DNA of 64,000 bases from Burkholderiales bacterium (GTDB lineage: Bacteria > Pseudomonadota > Gammaproteobacteria > Burkholderiales > Nitrosomonadaceae): the NCBI GenBank assembly GCA_015075225.1, contig JABTUQ010000001.1, positions 310,001-374,000 of the forward strand, in the 5' to 3' direction. The notes beneath the pieces were generated by a model. That model had not been told where the DNA came from and made no database searches. It saw only the letters and a program-made list of their open reading frames with translations. Each line of letters begins with the position of its first letter. Positions within the stretch are counted from its first letter, which is position 1. Both the position numbers and the translations under genes were made by a program. Of this stretch, positions 39,867 through 46,985 are shown one piece after another.

Positions 39867-40394
39867 TCATAACTTGCCATCTAGGCGCGCCTGCGTGATT
39901 ACCCGCTGATCTGCTCGAAGTTGCTCTCGACCCGAGTCGTCAGCCGCGAGCGAGCTTTGGTACTTGCCAGAAAGCTGGGCAACTTGACGCTGCAACTTGT
40001 GCACAGTGACTAGTCTCGCCTCAAGCTCCGCCTGAGAGAACACGGAGCAATCTACATCTAGCGTAGAAGCGCCCGCAACAAGCTGATTGGCTTCTGCGAG
40101 GTCTGTATCCCACTCGTATAGCCAATGCGCTGTGGCGCCCGAATGGTAGCCACCCTGAGCGGCAGCAAGCCTTGTACGAGATGCCTTTGCATGCTCTAAG
40201 AGCGGAAGCAGGTCTTGGATGTCCGATTGCAACGTGCTCTCGGTACGCCGGAGTTCTAAACGCAGATCAAGGGCCTTGATCTCACCAGTACGGCGAAATG
40301 CCAAGATTGCAACCACAGCACCTGCAATGCCAGTGACTGCCCCAACAATGCCTGCGGTTGCTCCGATATAAGCGAACCAACTTTGCTCTGACAT
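39867..40394 (-). CDS. Cassette: membrane-anchored coiled-coil hypothetical protein
   Basis: 175 residues. One N-terminal hydrophobic helix (IGATAGIVGAVTGIAGAVVA, about residues 10-32), then a long charged helical region (ALDLRLELRRTESTLQSDIQ, LARLVTVHKLQRQVAQLSGK). This looks like a single-pass protein with a cytoplasmic coiled coil. No family recognised. Intact; occupies a full cassette between two near-identical attC sites. Confidence 0.65.
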   Translation of the reverse strand: MSEQSWFAYIGATAGIVGAVTGIAGAVVAILAFRRTGEIKALDLRLELRRTESTLQSDIQDLLPLLEHAKASRTRLAAAQGGYHSGATAHWLYEWDTDLAEANQLVAGASTLDVDCSVFSQAELEARLVTVHKLQRQVAQLSGKYQSSLAADDSGREQLRADQRVITQARLDGKL

Positions 40395-40424
40395 AGCTTG
40401 GTCTCGCGAAAATGGCTATTTAGC

Positions 40425-40485
40425 GCCTAACGCCTGAATTAAGCCGCGCCGCGAAGCGGCGTCGGCTTGAATGAATTGTTAGGCG
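40425..40485 (-). repeat. attC site (60-base type)
   Basis: GCCTAACGCCTGAATTAAGC ... GAATGAATTGTTAGGCG. It differs from the 39800 site by almost nothing, which points to one source array or recent cassette exchange. Confidence 0.9.
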
Positions 40486-40742
40486 GGCCTGGCATAGCTG
40501 CTAGCCCTGGCCTCTGCCTCCCCTGTGACGCCAACAACATTGCACAAGCTCGGCTGTCCAACGTTGTAGATGATGTAGCCAACATGCCGCAGTCGCTTGC
40601 GCTTGATGCAAGTCAACTCCACCTGATGGGAGGTGAGCCAGTTGCTGGTCGCCCCAGCAGTACCAACGGCACGCATGAAGTCTCGCCAGGCCTCAGCGCC
40701 AAGATGTGGATGGAACTCAACGATAAAAGAGGATGCTTCCAC
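40479..40742 (-). CDS. Cassette: hypothetical protein, copy 1 of a tandem duplicate
   Basis: 87 residues (EASSFIVEFHPHLGAEAWRD, FMRAVGTAGATSNWLTSHQV, ELTCIKRKRLRHVGYIIYNV at the middle). The stop TAA is supplied by the attC core. No family recognised; it could form a small alpha/beta domain. The same cassette is repeated directly at 40781-41041 with only a few substitutions. Confidence 0.6.
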   Translation of the reverse strand: MEASSFIVEFHPHLGAEAWRDFMRAVGTAGATSNWLTSHQVELTCIKRKRLRHVGYIIYNVGQPSLCNVVGVTGEAEARASSYARPA

Positions 40743-40745
40743 GGC

Positions 40746-40785
40746 CGCCTAACGCCTGGCGGCGTCGGCTTGCGAATGAATTAGC
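40746..40785 (-). repeat. Truncated attC between the duplicated cassettes
   Basis: GCCTAACGCCTGGCGGCGTCGGCTTGCGAATGAATTAGCC: the central CCGCGCCGCGAAG segment and the GTTAGGC core of its neighbours are missing or altered, about 20 bases shorter than a normal site. Confidence 0.65.
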
Positions 40786-41041
40786 CCTGGCCATAGCTGC
40801 TAGCCCTGGCCTCTGCCTCCCCTGTGACGCCAACAACATTGCACAAGCTCGGCTGTCCAACGTTGTAGATGATGTAGCCAACATGCTGCAGTTGCTTGCG
40901 CTTGATGCAAGTCAACTCCACCTGATGGGAGGTGAGCCAGTTGCTGGTCGCCCCAGCAGTACCAACGGCACGCATGAAGTCTCGCCAGGCCTCAGCGCCA
41001 AGATGTGGATGGAACTCAACGATAAAAGAGGATGCTTCCAC
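40781..41041 (-). CDS. Cassette: hypothetical protein, copy 2 of a tandem duplicate
   Basis: 86 residues, identical to the 40479-40742 product except KRLRH/KQLQH and the last four or five residues, which read into the altered attC. The DNA is nearly identical across about 255 bases (CCGCAGTCGC against CTGCAGTTGC). A recent duplication of one cassette. Confidence 0.6.
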   Translation of the reverse strand: MEASSFIVEFHPHLGAEAWRDFMRAVGTAGATSNWLTSHQVELTCIKRKQLQHVGYIIYNVGQPSLCNVVGVTGEAEARASSYGQG

Positions 41042-41044
41042 GGC

Positions 41045-41182
41045 CGCCTAACGATTAAAGTTGAGCGTCACCCCGCAGAGCGGGAACAAGCGGTCAACGG
41101 GATTTGGGGTTGACCGCGCCCGCTCAAGTGGGCGTAGCTGCAAGCATTGCGCAGCAGTGTGCGCTCGAACGCTACGTTAGGT
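41045..41182 (-). repeat. Long attC site (about 138 bases)
   Basis: Left CGCCTAACGATTAAAGTTGAGCG; internal stem arms GGTCAACGGG and GGTTGACC; right GCTCGAACGCTACGTTAGGTGC. Much longer than the other sites of the array. Confidence 0.75.
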
Positions 41183-41201
41183 GCGGAACAGCCTTGTAAC
41201 G

Positions 41202-41573
41202 ATGCAACAGATGGTGACATTCAATGTTTCCTTCAGGTTCAGGCAAATCCGTGCCTTGCTGGTGAAAACTCTCTTTCAAACGCTGACCGGAATCGAAGTG
41301 CTAATGGCGGCGTTCGCATCAACACTGGTTATGCGACGACGCGCACAACGCACTTCGCTTTTTAGCAGTTTCTTCCGACTTTATACAGCGGGGCAATTTG
41401 TGTTAACACATGAACTCCACTCGCCTTCCTGGCTGTATTCCATGCCGGAGCCATTATCCGAACCTAACTTAAAATTAACTGGCACAACCCCACAACAAAA
41501 TAAACAAGTGAGAGTTTGCCAAAAACTTAAAAAATATCACCGTAATCGGTCGGGGTTGTGTCCAGTTGAATGA
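41202..41573 (+). CDS. Cassette: doubtful plus-facing hypothetical ORF
   Basis: A 123-codon plus frame (QQMVTFNVSFRFRQIRALLV ... RRRAQRTSLFSSFFRLYTAG) covers the cassette and runs through the next attC. No SD is visible and the composition is Arg/Phe/Leu-rich. The minus strand of this cassette has no open frame. It may be a non-coding or promoter-carrying cassette. Low confidence. Confidence 0.3.
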   Translation: MQQMVTFNVSFRFRQIRALLVKTLFQTLTGIEVLMAAFASTLVMRRRAQRTSLFSSFFRLYTAGQFVLTHELHSPSWLYSMPEPLSEPNLKLTGTTPQQNKQVRVCQKLKKYHRNRSGLCPVE

Positions 41574-41583
41574 CGAGTTAGGC
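41463..41583 (-). repeat. attC site with long palindrome
   Basis: Left CCTAACTTAAAATTAACTGG and ACAACCCC; right GGGGTTGTGTCCAGTTGAATG and ACGAGTTAGGC. The arms AACTGGCACAACCCC/GGGGTTGTGTCCAGTT pair well. AT-rich interior. Confidence 0.75.
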
Positions 41584-41619
41584 ACGTTGAGTTAGTAAAA
41601 TATTTTTGAACGAGGTGAA

Positions 41620-41757
41620 ATGATGAAATACTTTGTTGTACCTACAGTGATTTGCGGTGTGCAACTTTTTGCTGTTGAAGAAATTGACGGTTATGTATTG
41701 AAATATTGTGATACACGACAAAGAGCTGAGGCTTTTATTAAAGAATTGGAGAGTTAA
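41620..41757 (+). CDS. Cassette: small hypothetical protein (upstream gene of a pair)
   Basis: 45 residues (MKYFVVPTVICGVQLFAVEE ... QRAEAFIKELES), with GAGGTG about five bases before the ATG. Its start is a MM doublet. The DNA is clearly more AT-rich than other cassettes. It faces plus, against the array direction, so it probably relies on its own promoter. No homologue recognised. Its stop is one base before the ATG of the next gene. Confidence 0.5.
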   Translation: MMKYFVVPTVICGVQLFAVEEIDGYVLKYCDTRQRAEAFIKELES

Positions 41758-41758
41758 T

Positions 41759-41959
41759 ATGTACCAAGATATTGTTGATAATTTAGTTTTACCGTTTGGC
41801 GTGGATAAAGTGCAAGGCTTCTTAACTGAGGGCAATGCTTTTTATATTGACTTAAAAACTGGTGAAAAGTTTAAGGCTTTTGAATTAACCGAAGATTTGC
41901 GTAGAAGCGAATTTGAATCAATTTGTAAGATGATTGCAGACAAGCTATTTAGTGCCTAA
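41759..41959 (+). CDS. Cassette: small hypothetical protein (downstream gene of a pair)
   Basis: 66 residues (YQDIVDNLVLPFGVDKVQGF ... FESICKMIADKLFSA), ending in the attC core. The SD GGAGAG lies seven bases upstream, inside the previous gene, so the pair is coupled. Acidic/neutral, soluble. The two-gene, reverse-facing layout is what toxin-antitoxin cassettes show, but neither product matches a toxin family that can be recognised here. Confidence 0.55.
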   Translation: MYQDIVDNLVLPFGVDKVQGFLTEGNAFYIDLKTGEKFKAFELTEDLRRSEFESICKMIADKLFSA

Positions 41960-42065
41960 CACCTGAGTTAAGCTAGACCGCGCACGCGGCCGAAGCGGGT
42001 GCAACGATACCACAGCACCAAGCCGAGGCCGCGAAGCGGTCTCGGCTTGAACGAATTGTTAGACT
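41954..42065 (-). repeat. attC site (112-base type)
   Basis: Left GTGCCTAACACCTGAGTTAAGC; internal GGCCGCGAAGCGG region; right CTCGGCTTGAACGAATTGTTAGAC. Well-formed. Confidence 0.85.
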
Positions 42066-42067
42066 TG

Positions 42068-42370
42068 CTAGCCAGGTAGCTTCGCCGCAAGTACATCAAC
42101 GTTTTCGATGGACGGGGGCTCGGAGAACAACTCACCTGCCTTTGCCATCAACGCGGCTGCGACCTTGCCGGAGAGATGGGCCTGCCGACCCGCTTCATCC
42201 GGGAAAGCATCAAAGATTCCGAAAGTGCTTGGTCCAAGGCGAATGCCAAACCACGCAGTGGTGGCAGGCTCCTCATTGACGATGGGAAGGCCACTCACAA
42301 GGAAGCTCTCAACCTCTTTCTCTTTTCCGGGTTTCGCTTCAAGGCGAACGAACAAGGCTACTTTGACCAT
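42068..42370 (-). CDS. Cassette: ABM-family monooxygenase-like protein
   Basis: 100 residues, intact: VKVALFVRLEAKPGKEKEVE, ESFLVSGLPIVNEEPATTAW, FGIRLGPSTFGIFDAFPDEA. This is the classic small ABM-domain pattern (N-terminal beta strand, KPGKE turn, central TxxWF). Such proteins form dimers and act on quinone-like or reactive carbonyl compounds. Clearly distinct in sequence from the ABM protein at 39086-39366. AGGAGACA-type SD precedes the start. Confidence 0.82.
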   Translation of the reverse strand: MVKVALFVRLEAKPGKEKEVESFLVSGLPIVNEEPATTAWFGIRLGPSTFGIFDAFPDEAGRQAHLSGKVAAALMAKAGELFSEPPSIENVDVLAAKLPG

Positions 42371-42423
42371 GGAATGTCTCCTGTTGTTAAAACAACATCA
42401 CGATACGCGATGTTCTCTTGCAA

Positions 42424-42475
42424 GTCTAACTTAATTTTACACACCAAAACCTCTAATCCGTTTTTTTCGGATTAT
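42424..42475 (-). repeat. Possible attC site
   Basis: The left core GTCTAAC and a small hairpin (AATCCG-TTTTTT-CGGATT) are present, but a right-hand GTTAGAC core is not evident. Could be a decayed attC. Confidence 0.35.
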
Positions 42476-42650
42476 AACGACTTATGTATAATATATACTA
42501 ACTCTTAAAAACAAGGACTCGCCTACTCTTTCAATCATAAAAAGTGTTACAAAAGATGACTATACACCACCAATACGATGAAATTAAATATAAAACGCTC
42601 GATTTTTGCTAAGCAATAGATATTAAACACTTGAAAAAGAACAGGCCTGG
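42443..42650. repeat. Imperfect long direct repeat, copy 1
   Basis: It shares TTCGGATTATA, ATATACTAACTCTTA, ACAAGGACTCGCCT, CACCAATACGATGAAATTA and the AGAAxAGGCCT motif, in that order and spacing, with 43653-43860. The intervening bases diverge. Confidence 0.6.
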
Positions 42651-42771
42651 GAAATCGAGGCCACCGGTGCCACCCAAACAAATGGACAAACGGTCAGTGG
42701 AATTTCGGCATAAAGACAATGGCATGATGCTCGGTCACACTTGACGGCTGCATGAGTTACTGGTTACGCAA

Positions 42772-43185
42772 TTAACACCACAAGGAAATTTCTGCTTTAC
42801 CCTTTGAAATGGCCATTACCTCATCGCGGCGGTGCATTACATGATGAGCAACCAGGTGTAAACGGCTAACGCTTTCAATCGTACAACAAGCCGAACGCCT
42901 CATGGAAACGTTGTACGAAAGCCAGAGCCAATCTTTAATTCGCGGGTAGACTGATCGCCATTCAACCGAGCCATCGGCATATACTGGTGATTTGGATGCC
43001 ATAACCATTGGCGGTTCCAGCAACGCAATGCCCTGTGAAACGGCAATGCCTGGCCAGGACTTGCTAACCATCCTCAAGGCTCTGGTTACCGTATTATGCA
43101 GGTCTGTTCCACTAGCTGTAGAACATGCAGCAGCCGGGTCTATCCCACAATTGTTTTGCAGATACGCCGTATCGTGCAGAAGCAT
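42772..43185 (-). CDS. Cassette: hypothetical protein
   Basis: 137 codons, from an ATG at 43185 with the open frame extending some 20 codons upstream to a stop near 43255. Blocks: LHDTAYLQNNCGIDPAAACS, TDLHNTVTRALRMVSKSWPG and LHLVAHHVMHRRDEVMAISK. No SD clear. Not recognised. The remaining 43190-43845 segment has only short frames. The cassette interior, about 1.2 kb, lies between the two copies of the long repeat. Confidence 0.4.
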   Translation of the reverse strand: MLLHDTAYLQNNCGIDPAAACSTASGTDLHNTVTRALRMVSKSWPGIAVSQGIALLEPPMVMASKSPVYADGSVEWRSVYPRIKDWLWLSYNVSMRRSACCTIESVSRLHLVAHHVMHRRDEVMAISKGKAEISLWC

Positions 43186-43652
43186 CGACCGTTCTCGAAC
43201 AACCGAGGCTGCTCCAATGTAATTAACGTACCAAGATATGGAATAGCTTTAGTTTGGCCTCAAATTGCATCATCCTGCTCGATTACGGTTTAAGGCTTTT
43301 GAATTAACTATCACGGCATCGAAATCCTTGCGAAATAATCGCGGTAATCGATAGGCCTGAAGATCCGCCTGCATACCGGCCGAAAGGGTGTCAAATGCCA
43401 ATTCCGCGAAGGTTGCAATGGCTCCGCGAATCTTAGAATTGCACCAGGTATTTCCGCGCAAGTACTGGCCTAATGACGGGGCCTGGATGACACCACTGAT
43501 TGCAATTCATGCCGGCTTTCACGGCCAGCAAAGCCTGCAAGATAACGAATCCGGCTGGTGACATGGAATGCTCTGGGCACTGGTTCGACAATCCGTGCGA
43601 ACGTTTGCTGAAATGTTCCCCTCCTTCAAACGCAGGTTATGTCAACCTTATC

Positions 43653-43860
43653 GCAATACGGACTCGTTCGGATTATACCAGGCCGTCCGCCGCATGCATA
43701 TACTAACTCTTAGCAGACAAGGACTCGCCTGCTCTTTAGCAGCTCATCTGCCGACAGGATGACAGCACCACCAATACGATGAAATTACTACTACAATTAG
43801 ATTTTATAAGTGATTCGCAGAATACTCCGTCCCGAGAAAGAATAGGCCTAATCGTTCGAA
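43653..43860. repeat. Imperfect long direct repeat, copy 2
   Basis: Partner of 42443-42650. This copy ends at the attC of the beta-lactamase cassette (AATAGGCCTAATCG). Confidence 0.6.
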
Positions 43861-43910
43861 TTCACCGGACCGCGCGGCTTTTGCGCAGGTCCGGTGGAAT
43901 GACAAGCTGG
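43846..43910 (-). repeat. attC-like site of the beta-lactamase cassette
   Basis: Left GCCTAATCGTTCGAATTC; stem TTCACCGGAC/GTCCGGTGGAA around a CGCGCGGC loop region; right GAATGACAAGC. Core bases deviate from GTTRRRY, so possibly decayed. Confidence 0.55.
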
Positions 43911-43925
43911 CGTACAGGGCAATGG

Positions 43926-44804
43926 TCATGTGAAATAATGTACTACCAGACGACTGATACTGGCGTGCGCGGCGACCAAAGCCGGGCGGTCTGCTCTTCC
44001 CTCACTTAGAAACGCCGCAATAAGGATGGAGAGCGACCGGGAGGAATGGCGATCGCCACATCGTTAACTGCGCCATGCTCTCCCGTGCCGGTCTTGTCGC
44101 CAACCAGCCAATCCTTGGGAAGCTTCGATCGCAACCGATCATAGCCCGTTTCGCAGTCGCGCAACCATTGCAACAGAAGATCGCGGGATGCCGATGAAAG
44201 GCGATTCCACACAAAACGTTACTCATCAAAGTAGCCATCGCTCGGGTGAGGTTGTGTCCCGGAGATCGCCTGCCTCGTTGTCATTGAGCGTGGGAACTGT
44301 TCTGTCGAGACGCGTAACGGCATCACCGCACGACCGAGCAAACTCGGTAACAACGGACGGGCCGCCCAATTTGGAGAGCAGCAGATTGGCAGCCGTATTA
44401 TCACTGACAACAATCGCAGCACGGGTCAAATCGCTTACGGTCATGAAGCCTTCTGTAGCATGCTTGCTTGTGACAGGGGCATAGGCCAGAAGATCAGCCT
44501 GTCCATACAAAACACGATCACTGAGTGACAACAAATTTCTGCTCCACCTGCGCAAGAACGGTTGCTGCAAGCACCCACTTGAATGTTGAGCACATCGCAA
44601 AGCGTTCATCCGGCCTGTGTGCAATACCTGGCCGTTTCCTGTATCCACGGCAAAAACTCCGACCCTCCCGCCAACCTTCGCCTCAATATCGGCGATAGAA
44701 GCAGGCTCGATTTCAGTGCTTGCGGCAGACAAGACAGGTATTGTCGCCAGAGCGCTGATGACGGCGATCAAAAATTCTCTTCTCGTGCAGGATGGACTAT
44801 TCAT
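43926..44804 (-). CDS. bla: Cassette: class A beta-lactamase with Tat signal, Val at position 166 (several frameshifts)
   Basis: About 293 codons, normal for class A. The start MNSPSCTRREFLIAV has a twin-arginine export motif. After indel repair the motifs are CSTFK (Ser70-x-x-Lys73), VSDNTAANLL (Ser130-Asp-Asn132), an omega loop LDRTVPTLNDNEAGDLRDTT and DKTGTGEHG (Lys234-Thr-Gly). Class A enzymes have LDRxEPxLN in the omega loop; here Glu166, the deacylation base, is Val (codon GTT), while Asn170 is kept. Frames break near 44622, 44537, 44240 and 44027 with C-terminus at 43926. First cassette next to attI. Activity is doubtful as read. Confidence 0.82.
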
Positions 44805-44815
44805 GCGTTTGTGAC

Positions 44816-44936
44816 GCCCAACGTTAAGTAGACACCTTTTCAGGTGCATAACAATATTTAAACATAGGTGTATAATTCCAAAAAACAGTTAATTTTCTGT
44901 GAATTTATCATGTTTGTTTTCTTGTATCAACCTTTT
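44816..44936. promoter_or_regulatory. attI region and intI/cassette promoter region
   Basis: The cassette junction core GCCCAAC/GTTGGGC is at 44816-44822, matching GTTRRRY on the minus strand. Between it and the intI ATG are about 114 AT-rich bases with a small hairpin (CACCTTTTCAGGTG). The cassette promoter and the intI promoter should lie here; weak TTGGAA/AAATAT-like boxes on the minus strand are not decisive. Confidence 0.5.
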
Positions 44937-45911
44937 ATGAGCTATACAAATACACCGCCAAAATTGCTGGATCAAATCCGCGACCGTATTCGTACCAAGC
45001 ACTATAGTCTTCGTACCGAAACTCAATATGTGCAATGGATAAAGCGTTTCATTCTATTCCATGATAAACGCCATCCACAAGAAATGGGTGCAGCAGAAGT
45101 AGAGGCATTTTTAACGCATTTGGCAGTGGTTGGTAAGGTATCGGCTTCGACCCAGAACCAGGCGTTATCAGCTTTGCTGTTTTTATATAAAGAGGTGTTG
45201 TCGATTGACTTACCCTGGCTGGATAAAGTCGTACGCGCCAAACAACCGCAACGATTACCTGTCGTGCTGACACGCACTGAGGTGCAGGCTGTTTTGACCC
45301 GGATGAGTGGAACCTATGGCTTGATGGCGAATCTTCTGTACGGCACAGGCATGCGCTTGATGGAATGTGTGCGTCTCAGAGTAAAAGATGTGGATTTTGA
45401 GCGTGAAGAAATTCTGATTCGCAATGGCAAGGGGGCAAAAGATCGAATCACCCTGTTGCCGAAATCATTGGCAGAGCCTTTACAAGCGCACCTGCTTCAG
45501 CGCCGGACTTTGTTCGATGACGATAGCCGTTCAGGTAAGGCATCAGTATATTTACCCGATGCGCTGGAACGCAAATATCCCAATGCGGCAACAGACTGGG
45601 CATGGCAATATATTTTTCCTTCCGGTAGTTTTTCGATCGATCCGCGCAGCGGTGTTGAGCGGCGGCACCATATCGACGAGAAACTATTGCAGCGAGCGAT
45701 GAAAAAAGCGGTACAGGCCAGCGGCATAACCAAATTAGCTACGCCGCATACTTTACGTCATTCGTTTGCGACCCATTTACTCGATTCTGGCTACGATATC
45801 CGCACGATCCAGGAGCTGGCATCGGTCATAAGGATGCGTATACCACGATGATTTATACCCATGTTCCTCAATAAAGGTGGACGGGGCGTCAAAAGTCCGC
45901 TGGATATGTAA
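44937..45911 (+). CDS. intI: Integron integrase (two indels near the C-terminus)
   Basis: About 324 residues; the start at 44937 ([20 protein letters not shown]) is preferred over an upstream GTG. Tyrosine-recombinase catalytic residues are visible: Arg in [14 protein letters not shown], His/Arg in [15 protein letters not shown], and Tyr in TTMIYTHV. The integron-specific insert between motifs II and III ([19 protein letters not shown]) separates IntI from XerC/D. The frame breaks near 45819 and again near 45866, then ends [13 protein letters not shown], restoring the original register, at 45911. Similar to the integrase of N. europaea by memory. Confidence 0.9.
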
Positions 45912-46832
45912 AAAGCTCTGATGGAATGGTAGGTGCTGAACACTACGCTCATGTGCCCGGTGTCGTGGCGCTTGCCCATTTCTGCTGCCAGCCGGGCGGG
46001 TTCAGTGGTGGCCGGATAACGCAGTTCGTGCGTGAAGGTTTGCACGGTGTCGTCATCCTTTTTGCGTTTTTTGCCGACATCGCTGTCCGAACAGACGGCA
46101 AAGCTGTGCAGCGGGATTGCGCTTTCCTGTGTCCATTCGGTGAGCGTTTGCGACAGCAGGTTAAGGCTGGGGATCAGAAACAGCACACGCCCACCGCTAC
46201 CCGCCAGCGATTCAGCAATCTTGAGAGCGGTGAAGGTTTTGCCGGTGCCGCAGGCCATGATGAGCTTGCCACGACCGGCAATGGAGAGGCCGTGCCGGAC
46301 GGCATTCAGTGCGGCTTTCTGGTGGTCGCGCAGCTGCTTCCTGGGCTTAATGACCGCCGTAGCCGCCTTTTGGTTGGTACTGCGCCCAGTCGATCTGACT
46401 GCTTTCCAGATCATGCAGGCCGATCTTGCTGACCGGCGGTTGCTGGTCGCGCAAGGCTTCTTCCGCATGTTCGCTCCAGTGAGCAGTTGTGCTGACGATG
46501 AGGCGGTGGCTGAACGGTTTTTTGCCGGATGCGGTGAAAAAGCTGTCGATGTCGGCTTTCTGCAGGCGGTAGTCTTCTGCATACAGCTTGCACTGGATGG
46601 CATGGTGCTCGCCGGTGTGCGTGATGGCAACCAGATCAATGCCGGTATCCCTTGCATCCTGTTGCTGCTGCTTTGCCCAGTCAGCGTACGTCAGTACCTG
46701 GCTGTAGAGATCGCGGTAGCTGGCTTCATGGCGCAAATAGCACAGGATCAATTCTTCAAAATAAGTACCTTTTTCGCGTTCGGTAGCCGCAGCATGGCGA
46801 TAGGTATCAAGCAGGGTTTTCAGTGCTGACAT
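45912..46832 (-). pseudogene. N-terminal fragment of a type ISP/COG4889-like restriction helicase
   Basis: It starts SALKTLLDTYRHAAATEREK at 46832. Residues 1-150 hold an Mrr-like nuclease domain with DTGIDLVAI...AIQCKLYAED (PD-(D/E)xK-type Asp and QxK). After one indel near 46372 (KAATAVIKPRKQLRDHQKAA) comes the SF2 helicase start, with Walker A MACGTGKTFTALK and LFLIPSLNLLSQTL. The coding similarity stops at VVFSTYHSI, about 45919, exactly where the intI 3' end begins. The rest of the helicase and any methyltransferase are missing; a matching C-terminus is at 38619-38935. Confidence 0.8.
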
Positions 46833-46985
46833 GGGATCGTTTTATCTGGAATGAATCGGGCAGATGGAAAATATCCATCCGGAGGCTACATTTTAAGCCA
46901 TCCGGTAGAGAGTTCAGTGGATGCTGGCGGGATATTTCTGCTACTGTTTGAATCTGTCAAAAAATCAGGATTGTATGGGGATGTG

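Larger units (their letters stand above)
39023..45911 (-). mobile_element. Chromosomal integron: intI, attI and about ten gene cassettes
   Basis: intI reads plus from 44937; the cassette array extends leftwards from attI (about 44816) to the last attC (39085-39023). Cassette genes mostly read minus, as expected for reading away from attI. Recombination half-sites are seen on the plus strand as G(C/T)CTAAC on the left and GTTAGGC on the right of each attC. The array carries two ABM-type proteins, a beta-lactamase and unknown proteins. It is bounded on both sides by pieces of one restriction helicase gene. Confidence 0.85.

Noticed and set aside
44937..45911. Reading intI as a XerC/XerD recombinase
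   Set aside because: The integron-specific insert ([15 protein letters not shown] region) and adjacent attC array fit IntI.
38444..46832. CRISPR array
   Set aside because: Repeated GCCTAAC/GTTAGGC units are attC sites of unequal length around genes, not regular short repeats with spacers.
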